Assembly: GCF_023078275.1 (NCBI RefSeq)
Contig: NC_062976.1
Span: 1,798,001 to 1,862,000 of the forward strand
DNA: 64,000 nt
Reading direction: 5' to 3'
DNA from: Leguminivora glycinivorella
Taxonomy: Eukaryota > Arthropoda > Insecta > Lepidoptera > Tortricidae
The notes beneath the pieces were generated by a model, which was given only the letters and a program-made list of their open reading frames with translations, had not been told where the DNA came from and did no database searches. The stretch's first letter is position 1. Each line of letters starts with the position of its first letter. This document shows positions 58,101 to 64,000 of the stretch, one piece after another. A program made the position numbers and the translations under genes.

Positions 58101-61100
58101 CAAGTTAAAGTCAGTTGAAAACGTACGCCGATAGCTACGTGATTTCTGCCCTAATCAAGTCATTTATCAAACTGTAATTAATTTCTTCGCATTGTACGCA
58201 TATCGGCATCGACCGGTCTGATAGTGTGATAACAGAAAAACGCTCGGGTCACGCACTTCGCTATCAGATAGTACATGTGTGTGTAAACTAGTCAGGAATA
58301 GTGAGATATATGTTGAATTTTGTAATAAGATTAGATAGAGCATGAGAATTTATAAATTGGGACACTAATAACCTAACCACTAATTTTAAATTTTGAAAAA
58401 AAAAAAACCCGACATAGTGGACCTATTTTCATGAAACATGGCTAAGAACACTCCCGACTAACTCAGCTTTCAAAGAAAAAAAAACTAAATCTAAATCGGG
58501 TCATCCGTTCGGGAGCTATAATGCCACAGACAGACAGATAGACACGTCAAACTTATAACACCCCGTCGTTTTTGCGTCGGGGGTTAAAAATATAAATAAA
58601 GACGCGCGGCGTCCGTTTAGTAAACAAAACTTAATCCCACGTATAAAATATATTTGACATTTGAAAAATACCTACTTGTCTTCTATATAACGGTGTACAT
58701 ATTAGTAAGGCATAACCAGTCAATTCCAAATATTTTTGGACGTTTTTTGGTAGAAATGTATAAAAGTTAAGCAATAAAAATACTATATCCGTCCAGTCCG
58801 TCCGTCCGTCCGTCCATCCAGTCTACCCGTGACCACGGACGTAATGTCATGTCCGAAACGTCGGGTTAAATATAAAACGTAAGTTTTACGCGATTAAGTC
58901 CCGTTTTAATTTAATAATATGAATAAAAAAACTGATAACAGAAAAACGCTCGGGTCACGCACTTCGCTATCAGATAGTACATGTGTGTGTAAACTAGTCA
59001 GGAATAGTGAGATATATGTTGAATTTTGTAATAAGATTAGATAGAGCATGAGAATTTATAAATTGGGACACTAATAACCTAACCACTAATTTTAAATTTT
59101 GAAAAAAAAAAAACCCGACATAGTGGACCTATTTTCATGAAACATGGCTAAGAACACTCCCGACTAACTCAGCTTTCAAAGAAAAAAAAAACTAAATCTA
59201 AATCGGGTCATCCGTTCGGGAGCTATAATGCCACAGACAGACAGATAGACACGTCAAACTTATAACACCCCGTCGTTTTTGCGTCGGGGGTTAAAAATAT
59301 AAATAAAGACGCGCGGCGTCCGTTTAGTAAACAAAACTTAATCCCACGTATAAAATATATTTGACATTTGAAAAATACCTACTTGTCTTCTATATAACGG
59401 TGTACATATTAGTAAGGCATAACCAGTCAATTCCAAATATTTTTGGACGTTTTTTGGTAGAAATGTATAAAAGTTAAGCAATAAAAATACTATATCCGTC
59501 CAGTCCGTCCGTCCGTCCGTCCATCCAGTCTACCCGTGACCACGGACGTAATGTCATGTCCGAAACGTCGGGTTAAATATAAAACGTAAGTTTTACGCGA
59601 TTAAGTCCCGTTTTAATTTAATAATATGAATAAAAATACTGCCAAAGCCTACCTTAGCAGTATTTTTTTTTATTTAGTCCTTCCAACTGCGAATTGGTAG
59701 AACTGTTATAAGTACATGTGAAAAGTATAAATATTCCTTATTCTATGGAATCTATCTATCGGAATCCACTTATAAAAGTATGAAATAAATGGCGATGATA
59801 TGTAAACAAAAAGAGGCGCAATTGAGCGTCAAACGTCGCCATTTTGAATATTTGTACGTACAGTTCGTGTTGCTCGAAGGTCAATCAACTTTTTGCCTTT
59901 ATTATTTTGTTCCGTGATTAGAGAAACACTTAAAATTTACTGATATTTACATTTTTTGTTTGAATACTCTGAAGTGTCGACAGTATTTCATGGAAAATTT
60001 CTGCTGAACATAGTATTTTTTAACTTTTCTATGTTCTAATGTTGTTTACAGTTTAATAACCTACTACTTACTATTTTTACTTTAATCGTACTTAATTATT
60101 TGGTTTTTCTAACTATGACACATAAGTTATCATTGCGTTATCGAAGCAAACACCGGTGTCTGTTGGAATGTTGTGCAATGGATATAATATAATATATTAT
60201 GTCTGTGCGTCATTTAATGTGCTGTCACTTGTGTATTTATGTAACCATTTTATACAATAAATACTAGTAACAAGCTAGGGTCTCCTGAATTTCTACTAGA
60301 AAAAAGAAGCTAAAATATTTCAATTTTCAACCCCATTTTGACCTCAAAATATTTTGTTACTAGCTTTTGGCCGCGGCTTCGCTCGCGTTAGAAAGAGACA
60401 AAAAGTCGCCTATGTCACACTACTCACTCTCCATTCCTTCAACTATCTCCACATACAAAATCACGTCAATTCGTCGCTTCGTTTTGCCGTGAAAGACGGA
60501 CAAACAAACAGACACACACACACTTTCCCATTTATAATATTACTTGAGTCTTAATTGTTTACATGCTAAAACTATGATCCCATACAGATGGAGTGTACAA
60601 ACAGACTACGATGAATATGGCATATATTTAACTAATATCAAAGACATATGTAACTACGTATAGACGGATAGTCTAAGAAAAAAAACGTACCTCAAAGCCT
60701 TACAGAAAAAGGTACGGTGGCCTAGATGGCGTTACACCTTTGGGGGACGCTCGGCTAGATGGCGCTAATATTAATATTTGACATTTTAACACAAACATAT
60801 CAAGCTAACAATATGGGCCAAATTGTCGAAACTGAGGTTCAAAAGTTTTAATCTTGTGTCGAGAGATGGCAGTCTATGCACTGTGATTACACATTTTACT
60901 TTGACAGTAACTCTCTATAATGGTCGATCCTCTTTGCTAATATCTATGACAAAAATAAAACCCTAGGCTTCCATATAAATTGAAGTAGGTATCTGCGGTG
61001 GTTCTAACAAGCTGTTAATCGTTTGCCATTATTTTATTGTGATAGTATTTGTTACAAAATACACAATTTTATCATTGATTTCTTTGTGGTTTATTTTGAC

Positions 61101-61477
61101 AATATATTTAGTTACTAGCTTTTGCCCGAGGCTTCGCTCGCGTTAGAAAGAGACAAAAAGTAGCCTATGTCACTCTCCATCCCTTCAACTATCTCCACAT
61201 AAAAAATCACGTCAATTCGTCGCTCCGTTTTGCCGTGAAAGACGGACAAACAAACAGAGACACGCTCTTTCCCATTTATAAAATTAGTATGGATTTTGTC
61301 GACATTTTTAACATTTTGTTCAATATTTTTACAGCTCGCGACTGCTCCAGTGGCGACATTCCCGACGCCGTCCCGATTGCAGTGGGCTGCGCTCTCGGTG
61401 GCATGGTGGTCGTTGTACTGATCGCGTACCTAGCCGCCCGCCGCCGCTCCGCTGCCCGCGGTTACCTGTCCATGTGA
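38621..61477 (+). CDS. Lamp1: Lysosome-associated membrane glycoprotein (LAMP), 5 coding exons
   Basis: A type I glycoprotein of the late endosome/lysosome membrane. Exons with GT-AG introns: 38621-38678, 39384-39740, 54657-54881, 57067-57258, 61335-61477 (975 nt, 324 aa). Residues 1 to about 22 are a signal peptide; about 31-97 are a Thr/Ser/Pro mucin-like hinge; the luminal LAMP domain follows with four cysteines (NVTC, SGNC, SYRC, RDC contexts) expected to form two disulfides; about 288-312 span the membrane; the 12-residue tail RRRSAARGYLSM ends in a GYxxM sorting signal of the LAMP GYxxΦ type. Many N-x-S/T sequons (KNVT, LNVT, NAS, NET, NHT, NDT, INLS, RNAS). One LAMP domain rather than vertebrate LAMP1's two, as in CD68/DC-LAMP and insect Lamp1. 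Exons 3, 4 and 5 each have a partial duplicate downstream. Confidence 0.92.
38679..39383 (+). other. LAMP intron 1
   Basis: A 705-bp intron with a poly(T) run near 39188-39208. Nothing else recognised. Confidence 0.6.
39818..39920 (-). repeat. R1-related repeat, end fragment
   Basis: CAGTAGTTTCGGAGAAAATT, then GACAGACGAACAGACAG and GGGTTCCGTTTTTCC; a short, decayed reverse member of the R1 group. Confidence 0.5.
40380..40506. mobile_element. PIF/Harbinger-like MITE (127 bp)
   Basis: Ends GGGCCAGTTGCATCAACC and, inverted, GGGCCGGTTGCATCAAACC; TAA on both sides is a 3-bp target duplication. Arms go on into AATTTGACAGACAC / CCGTCTGTCACC. Confidence 0.8.
40647..40779. mobile_element. Palindromic MITE (~133 bp)
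   Basis: Arms of about 50 bp: GTTGCTTAACTTCAAACTTG with GAGTAAATC at the left, and the inverted GTTTGAAGTTAAGCGACAC with GGATTTACCC at the right. No target duplication identified. Confidence 0.75.
40796..40866 (+). repeat. R4 fragment
   Basis: TAGTTTCATGTGCTCTGCCT and GGTACAGGCGTGATTGTATG, the 3' end of SINE-like R4. Confidence 0.7.
41036..41135 (-). repeat. MITE family G, half copy
   Basis: CTGTCTCTATCGCTCTTCTG, GACAGAGCTAGACTGCG, GGCGTTTAGCGTC; related to 31374-31482. Confidence 0.5.
41136..42129. other. LAMP intron 2 segment without recognised features
   Basis: Short open frames only; no ends of elements that I can pair. Confidence 0.4.
42130..42249 (-). mobile_element. Right terminus of a hAT-like element
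   Basis: Ends CTTAATCCGGCCCTG, i.e. CAGGGCCGGATTAAG read from the minus strand, a typical hAT terminus, followed inward by GGCGCC-rich sequence. The partner end was not found. Confidence 0.5.
42360..42586 (+). mobile_element. MITE family F, copy 1
   Basis: Starts AAAGACATATGTAACTCCG and ends AACTCTCTATAATACTCGAT then CCTCTTTG. Contains GGGGACGCTCGGCTAGATGG and GTCGAGAGATGGCAGTCTA. Other copies: 45310-48144 (split) and 60639-60937. Confidence 0.75.
42587..43394. other. LAMP intron 2 segment, no recognised features
   Basis: AT-rich; no paired repeats or coding signal. Confidence 0.4.
43395..43490 (+). mobile_element. tRNA-derived SINE head
   Basis: Has an A-box-like CTCAGTTGGTCAGAACGG and a B-box GGTTCGAATCC at tRNA-like spacing, then AT-rich sequence. 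No matching acceptor stem, so it is a SINE remnant, not a tRNA gene. Confidence 0.6.
43920..43998. mobile_element. Hairpin MITE, decayed sister of 33321-33430
   Basis: GCAGTGAGCTGCAAAAATGC and GTGCAATTTTGCAGTTGAC are imperfect inverted arms; the middle (AATTCATCAATGAATTGATT) also matches 33371-33390 in part. Confidence 0.6.
44058..44297 (+). repeat. Repeat R2, copy 6
   Basis: AACCCCCGACGCAAAAACGA start, short (CTGT)n around 44101-44140, TTTTGTGGTTAGGTTATT end. Confidence 0.85.
44838..44990 (+). repeat. R1 internal fragment
   Basis: CATTCCAACCCCAACGTGTG and AAAAGTGCGTCCCCCCTCTA match the middle of R1; both ends and the microsatellite are missing. Confidence 0.75.
45095..45243. mobile_element. 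MITE family G, more complete copy
   Basis: Inverted ends GCCGTATCCGAATGGCATTT and GTGCCATTCGGCTACGTA. Internal words GCGACGCGAAACG and GAGCGATAGAGATAGATA match the half copies at 31374 and 41036. Confidence 0.65.
45331..47713. mobile_element. hAT transposon, non-autonomous or decayed (2,383 bp)
   Basis: A perfect 15-bp terminal inverted repeat CAGTGGCGGATTTGC and a perfect 8-bp target duplication AGTATTAT (45323-45330 and 47714-47721), the hallmarks of hAT. No transposase frame longer than about 110 codons, so it cannot move by itself. The interior has a SINE-like fragment (about 47415-47490) and a TATAAAAG box at 46124. Confidence 0.92.
47731..47874. mobile_element. PIF/Harbinger-like MITE (144 bp)
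   Basis: Inserted in MITE F with TTA duplicated (47728-47730 and 47875-47877). Ends GGGCCCATTTAGATGG and, inverted, GGTCTGATTTAGACGG; arms continue GAACTCGCATGCGA. Confidence 0.85.
48290..48845 (+). repeat. Composite LINE-like 3' repeat with an internal duplication
   Basis: The block TGTGTCGCCATCTAGT ... CACACGAGATGGCGCGC occurs twice (about 48371-48455 and 48518-48613), then CGAAAATTCGCGTTTTCCGG, GTTAGAGCGGTTTC and the end CGAGCTTCGCTCGGTTCTAT. No coding frame. The terminal block reappears inverted at 54560-54612. Confidence 0.6.
48850..48975 (-). mobile_element. tRNA-derived SINE
   Basis: On the minus strand an A-box TTAGCTCAGTCGCACGAGG and B-box GGTTTCGAATCCCGG lie at tRNA spacing; the other side is A-rich. 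A related SINE is at 53815-53935. Confidence 0.75.
49005..49262 (+). repeat. Second copy of the LINE-like 3' repeat, with (AAAT)n
   Basis: Repeats CGAAAATTCGCGTTTTCCGG and AATCGTTAGAGCGGTTTC from 48640-48740, then (AAAT)n at 49155-49195 and 49230-49250 separated by a duplicated TACAAGAATTGCTCGTTTAA. Confidence 0.7.
49263..49712. other. LAMP intron 2 segment, no recognised features
   Basis: No paired ends, coding or RNA signals. Confidence 0.4.
49713..49858. mobile_element. MITE family E, one-ended copy
   Basis: Begins AAGGTACAGCGGGGCATA and contains CATGTTTTACAATGTTTGCA and TGTCCACCGGTTATATATGG, the reverse of 57722-57920. The distal terminus is lost. Confidence 0.7.
49930..50000 (+). repeat. 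R1-variant fragment
   Basis: TTTTTAGGGTTCCGTACCAA, AAGGAACCCTTATGG and GTCCGTCTGTTTCTC; only the head remains. Confidence 0.6.
50392..50622 (+). repeat. Repeat R2, copy 7
   Basis: ACGCAAAAACGACGGGGTAT, short TGTCTGTGTGTGTCTGTC tract, end TTTTGTGGTTAGGTTA. Confidence 0.85.
50623..51264. other. LAMP intron 2 segment, no recognised features
   Basis: Nothing that I can support. Confidence 0.4.
51265..51391. mobile_element. tRNA-like SINE head enclosed by a 30-bp inverted repeat
   Basis: Arms AATGTCATATATTAAGGAAA (left) and the inverse TTTCTTTAATATATGACATC (right) enclose about 70 bp with an A-box-like TGGCCTAGGGGTTCATGACG. No good B-box. Could be a SINE remnant inside a palindromic MITE. Confidence 0.5.
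51984..52181 (+). repeat. SINE-like repeat R4, complete copy
   Basis: TGTGGCGTAGGCGAGAGGCT, ACCTGTCACTGCAATGTCAC, CAAGAGTGGCACTGAAAC, CATGTGCTCTGCC, GGCGTGATTATATG and a (TATG)n tail at 52150-52181. Other copies at 37050, 40796 and 55406. Confidence 0.8.
52182..52818. other. LAMP intron 2 segment, no recognised features
   Basis: AT-rich, no recognised elements. Confidence 0.4.
52819..52927. mobile_element. piggyBac-type MITE (109 bp)
   Basis: TTAA on both sides (52815-52818, 52928-52931) and perfect 13-bp inverted ends CCCTTAAATGCAT. The interior has an ATGTATATATGCATCATG palindrome. Confidence 0.8.
52932..53814. other. LAMP intron 2 segment, no recognised features
   Basis: CGTCTGCCCCAATCCCAGTC near 52968 looks like a LINE scrap; otherwise nothing. 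Confidence 0.35.
53815..53935 (+). mobile_element. tRNA-derived SINE with poly(A)
   Basis: A-box GTAGCTCAGTCGTAAGAGG, B-box GGTTTCGATTCCC, then CCAGAAATAAAG and a T run followed by poly(A). The same family is reversed at 48850-48975. Confidence 0.75.
53945..54550 (-). mobile_element. LINE 3' untranslated region, reverse
   Basis: The edge at 53948 reads, on the minus strand, TTTGCTGAATAAATGATTTT, a common LINE 3' end. Inside, a GAGATGTATAAAGTCTC-like motif recurs four times (about 54093, 54256, 54378, 54483). No coding frame. Confidence 0.55.
54560..54612 (-). repeat. Inverted copy of the 48770-48830 repeat end
   Basis: TAAAGACGTGATATAATAAA, then ATAGAACCGAGCGATGCTGG and GTCGCCCGG. The edge is 45 bp before LAMP exon 3. 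Confidence 0.65.
54915..54993 (+). pseudogene. Partial duplicate of LAMP exon 3
   Basis: About 80 bp copying CAGTGGCTCAC ... ACCAACCACAC ... TTCGC(T)AAGAATGACA from inside exon 3, located 34 bp after the exon's donor. A small deletion breaks the frame and no splice sites surround it. Confidence 0.85.
55183..55290. mobile_element. piggyBac-type MITE (108 bp)
   Basis: Flanked by TTAA (55179-55182, 55291-55294), with perfect inverted ends CCCCTCGTATGC. Similar length to 52819-52927 but different termini. Confidence 0.8.
55406..55580 (+). repeat. SINE-like repeat R4, copy
   Basis: TTGTGGCGTAGGCGAGAGGC, CTGTCACTGCAATGTCACAG, GAGTGGCACTGAAGC and GATACAGGCGTGATTGTATG. Confidence 0.8.
55581..55781 (-). 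repeat. Repeat R3, copy 2 (reverse)
   Basis: TATAAATGGGAAAGGTGTGT through GACATAGGCTACTTTTTGAC to GAAGCCGCGGGCAAGCTAG, the reverse of 26975-27155. Confidence 0.75.
55992..56313 (-). mobile_element. 5'-truncated LINE with 13-bp target duplication
   Basis: AATATATCTAACT occurs just outside both ends (about 55979-55991 and 56312-56324). On the minus strand the frame 56282-56007 reads RFFGHIMRS, NGKRAWGGARKRW and HMAYDRVQWRH, the C-terminal segment of RTE/Jockey-like LINE proteins, then a stop and the 3' end CTCAGCATTGAGGGAACGAG. The ORF fragment is about 92 codons; non-functional. Confidence 0.85.
56532..56667. mobile_element. Hairpin MITE with ACAGTCAGCAGCAG ends (136 bp)
   Basis: Two 40-bp arms that appear perfectly inverted (ACAGTCAGCAGCAGAAGTTC ... 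and GAACTTCTGCTGCTGACTGT) around a ~56-bp loop. The most intact member of the TACAGTSA group. Confidence 0.85.
56733..56860 (+). repeat. Perfect 64-bp tandem duplication
   Basis: The unit beginning CCATCTTGACTTGTCTGGGC is present twice, 56733-56796 and 56797-56860, with no differences that I can see. Confidence 0.95.
57291..57612 (+). repeat. 20-bp minisatellite derived from LAMP exon 4
   Basis: About 13 near-perfect units GCCGACAACAACATTGCAAT (57341-57600), varying only GCC/GAC, plus three degenerate units. The leading part AGAACTCAGGACGAACGCTG copies exon 4 AGAACTCAAGATGAACGCTG, and the unit copies the exon's GACAACAACAACATTGC. The array starts 33 bp after the exon 4 donor. The open frames on the minus strand are repeat translations. 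Confidence 0.92.
57722..57920. mobile_element. MITE family E, complete copy (199 bp)
   Basis: Inverted ends GGTACAGCGGGGCAAAT and, from the right, GGTACAGCGGGACAATTTCG. Interior CATGGAAAAAAAATGGATCA. TTA/TAA at the borders. Other copies at 49713 and 19370. Confidence 0.75.
58227..59638 (+). repeat. 706-bp near-identical tandem duplication
   Basis: 58227-58932 and 58933-59638 agree over their whole length apart from about one A-run length change. Each unit holds a reverse R2 copy (58369-58587; 59075-59294), a short (CCGT)n stretch, and the GTCCGAAACGTCGGG ... CGCGATTAAGTCCCG block. Recent duplication or assembly artefact. Confidence 0.92.
59639..60353. other. LAMP intron 4 segment, no recognised features
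   Basis: AT-rich; nothing supported. Confidence 0.4.
60354..60545 (+). repeat. Repeat R3, copy 3
   Basis: TACTAGCTTTTGGCCGCGGC to TTTCCCATTTATAATATTAC. Confidence 0.8.
60639..60937 (+). mobile_element. MITE family F, intact copy
   Basis: CAAAGACATATGTAACTACG start, GGGGGACGCTCGGCTAGATG, GTCGAGAGATGGCAGTCTAT, and TCTCTATAATGGTCGATCCT near the end. It shows the uninterrupted form of 45310-48144. Confidence 0.8.
61113..61294 (+). repeat. Repeat R3, copy 4
   Basis: TTACTAGCTTTTGCCCGAGG to CCCATTTATAAAATTAGTAT, ending 40 bp before the last LAMP exon (61335). Confidence 0.8.
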
Positions 61478-61506
61478 ACAGGTCAGTACATGTACTAGTG
61501 TTAGTT

Positions 61507-61690
61507 ATGCCACAGGAGGCTGTACTCTCGGTGGCATGGTAGTCGTAGTACTGATCGCGTACCTAGTCGCCCGCCGCCCCCGGTTACCTGTCCATGTGAA
61601 CAGGTCAGTAGTGTTCCAAGTTTTGGTTTCCATCGCGTCGCCGCCGCTTAGTCGCCCGCGGCTACCTGTCTGTGTGAACAGGCCAGTATT
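61507..61690 (+). pseudogene. Two partial duplicates of the last LAMP exon
   Basis: Copy 1 (61507-61611) repeats GGCTG-ACTCTCGGTGGCATGG through CCTGTCCATGTGAACAGGTC; copy 2 (61632-61690) repeats only the CGCCGCCGC ... CCTGTCTGTGTGAACAGG end. Both carry indels. Copy 1 follows an acceptor-like CCACAG; splicing there in the right phase would give a membrane segment and a long tail without GYxxM. More likely this is 3' UTR. Confidence 0.8.
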
Positions 61691-61915
61691 TACACTAATG
61701 TTACTTTGATTATTGATTGAATACAATTTATAACTAATAGTTTAAAAATATAGTGCGTATTTTACAAAACGAAAAGTAGTATCTATTGTGAACTTTCAAA
61801 AAGTCTAAGTATGTATACCTTAAAACTGTCGTCGAACTGAATTTCTAACATTTTTATTGTTTATTATTGTATCCTAACCCACATTTCTTTCTTTTTTAGA
61901 TGACGTATCGGATTA

Positions 61916-61921
61916 AATAAA
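61916..61921 (+). terminator. Candidate poly(A) signal of LAMP
   Basis: AATAAA 439 bp after the stop codon, the first such hexamer in the 3' flank. Confidence 0.45.
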
Positions 61922-62727
61922 AAAGTAGTCAATATATAAATAGTAACAGGTAAACAATCACCGCATTTACCTAAAGACATTTCGTGGTTAAATCTCATAC
62001 ATATATATTCCCATCATCATTATTATAGGAAAATTATTCGATGTGATTTGCTCAAGGATTTCTTTATGCTGGCAACATCCGGTAACGATTTTTGAATTTA
62101 GAAACCAGTACAGCCTAGCAAAAAAGTTGAATAATAGGGGCGCCACCGTCTGTGTCAACCGATTTGCATATGGCAACTTTTGTTTGAGAACAGAAAGTGT
62201 TGCTATCATAAAAAAATGTTCCATATCTACTTTTTTGCTAAGGTGTAACTTGCTTGTCAGGTATAAGCTAAATCTGTCTCTTTCGCACTTATGTGTTGAA
62301 AAGGTGAAAAAAAAAATTAAAATCCAGCCAATTTAAATATGTTTGAAAATAATTGATTTTATTTGTGTTTTGTGGGTGTCTTTGTTTTCGTCGTTTTGGC
62401 CATAATAATAGAGTCATAGTAATTATATATATCTTTTAATTTCTATATCTTAGAAATAACTGAATTATAATTTCTTATTGGACTGAGAACAATTAAAAGA
62501 GGTAGAACTATTACATATATGTATACATTATGTGATGTTATTTAGTAATAGCAGAAAGTAGATTTTTTTTAATGATTATAATTGATTTTTTTAAGATATC
62601 AGTGTGCGATGACATTTTATCCAAAGATTCAATAATTTGAACTCAGTTATACCGCTGTATAACTAGATGTCAATGTCTGTCCAAAAGTTACTATAGTTGG
62701 TATTAACATAGATTAAATATTACAGGA
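61922..62727. other. 3' flank of LAMP, no recognised features
   Basis: AT-rich; short open frames only. Confidence 0.4.
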
Positions 62728-63232
62728 TTATACCATCCCATTCATGCGACCGCCTAAAGAAGTGCATAAAGTAGATGGCGCCACTAAAAATGCCTTGTTG
62801 CCATCGATTACTTGTTGATTGAAGTGGCAGTGGGCTGGTCACGTTAGTCGCAGGACAGACAGTCGGTGGAGCCGAAAGGTTCTTGAGTGGAGACCGCGAC
62901 TCGGTAAACGTGGTGCAGGACGCCCTGTGACAAGATGGAGTGACGACATCCGCAAGTTGGCTGGTGTTGGCTGGATGAGATTAGCTGAAGATCGGGAGCA
63001 GTGGCGTGCATTAGGAGAGGCCTATGTCCAGCAGTGGACGAGGATAGGCTGATAATGATGATGATGATGATGACTTGTAGATTGGCATTAAGTGTCACTA
63101 TGAAGCCATAAATTGAAAGTGCCACTTAACGCCATTTACAAGTATAATCGATGGCAACAAGGCATATTTTTAGTGGCGCCATCTTTTGCGCGTCTTTAGG
63201 CAGTCGCATTTTAATATATGGGATGGTATAAT
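62728..63232. mobile_element. Palindromic MITE split by a LINE fragment
   Basis: Ends ATTATACCATCCCAT and its inverse; arms of about 85 bp share GATGGCGCCACTAAAAAT and GCCTTGTTGCCATCGATTA. Without the LINE insert the element is about 240 bp and nearly all stem. Confidence 0.85.
62816..63072 (+). pseudogene. LINE 3' fragment (RTE-like) with (GAT)n tail
   Basis: Inserted in the MITE, flanked by ACTTGT (62810-62815 and 63073-63078). Frame ending at 63052 reads KWQWAGHVSRR, RKVLEWRPR, GAGRPVTRW and RLAEDREQWRAL, the conserved C-terminus of RTE/Jockey-like LINE proteins; the tail is (GATGAT)n. Heavily 5'-truncated. Confidence 0.85.
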
Positions 63233-64000
63233 CTTCTTATATTTAATGTATGGTATTAACAGTGTCTTTTAGAATTACCTAAACCTAGTATTCTAGATAT
63301 TCATTAAGTACAATGTGCTGGATAACCTAAAAAAAAAAAACTACAGAAATCCCACTTCTGATGTCTGTACATTTTATTTTAAACCTTACATAGAAGATAA
63401 ACCATTTTGAACTGGTTTGTGAAACGTATCCAGTAACAGGACTTGATTGACTCTTGATTAAGGAGGGTGCAATTAAAAAAAAAGTAGAAAGAGAGGGTCC
63501 GATGTAAAGGGTGATGGAAGACTTTGAAACTTTTAGCTACTAACTTGAGCTTGCCAACTGAGTTTAGTTTTTTAAGGTTAGATGAAATGCAGAAGCTTAA
63601 AGTTTTTAAAGCAGGTAATTTATGTTTTAATATTTGAAGTTAATAATGATTAATGTTATTTGACATTATCTAATTACACCTACTGCATAAAATACCCAAT
63701 GGTCTTTTTCTTACATTCGAAATGATATCTGTCTTATGTAAAGATGAGAGAAATTAAAAATATTACATAATTGAAAATATCGTTTATTTTATACGTAACA
63801 CAACGTACTCAAGTTAGTAGCTAAAAGTAATTGTTTTTTTATAGGCCAAGCAAAAAAATAAGAATAGATAAACTTTTATTGGGTCCCAAAGACATTTAGA
63901 GCTTTTTTTTTAACTAAAAAACTCCCGTGAGACTCAAACATATTTAAAAGTATTTTAAGCGGGTTACTCATGTATTAAGTCGATATAGCGTTCGACATGT
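63233..64000. other. Window end, no recognised features
   Basis: AT-rich sequence with no gene or repeat ends that I can support. Confidence 0.4.

Overview
This is a window of an insect nuclear genome, almost certainly a moth or butterfly (Lepidoptera). The host genes have GT-AG introns, the DNA is AT-rich, and it is crowded with repeat families that I recognise as typical of Lepidoptera: repeats carrying (GTCY)n microsatellites, 3' ends of RTE/CR1/Jockey-like LINEs, tRNA-derived SINEs, and many hAT, piggyBac and PIF/Harbinger-like MITEs. Species and family cannot be fixed from the sequence alone.

Three host protein genes can be assembled. (1) A plus-strand Na+/K+-ATPase beta-subunit-like gene, seven coding exons between 12802 and 30505 (276 aa). 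(2) Its paralogue on the minus strand, seven exons between 37956 and 33909 (272 aa), with the same exon phases, nearly the same exon lengths and the same six extracellular cysteines; the two genes lie tail to tail. (3) A plus-strand lysosome-associated membrane protein (LAMP) gene, five coding exons from 38621 to 61477 (324 aa), with signal peptide, Thr-rich hinge, LAMP domain, membrane segment and a GYxxM lysosomal-sorting tail. Its start lies head to head with the second beta gene, 664 bp away.

Layout: 1-12.4 kb is intergenic and made of nested mobile elements, including a TTAA-flanked piggyBac-like element at 3508-4811. 12.8-30.5 kb is the first beta gene; its introns hold LINE remnants, a G-rich minisatellite and an apparently intact Ty1/copia retrotransposon with matching LTRs (21484-26562) that sits 24 bp after a splice donor. 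30.5-33.9 kb is repeat-rich spacer. 33.9-38.0 kb is the second beta gene. 38.6-61.5 kb is the LAMP gene, whose long introns hold a hAT element nested inside a MITE (45310-48144), several hairpin MITEs, a 706-bp near-perfect tandem duplication and a 20-bp minisatellite. 61.5-64 kb is the 3' flank.

The most unusual observation is that pieces of host exons are repeatedly copied just downstream of themselves in two unrelated genes: beta exon 4 (three extra partial copies, one an intact in-frame cassette), beta exon 6, LAMP exon 3, LAMP exon 4 (grown into a 20-bp minisatellite) and the last LAMP exon (two extra partial copies). Mobile elements also sit unusually close to splice sites. No CRISPR arrays, rRNA genes or convincing functional tRNA genes were seen.
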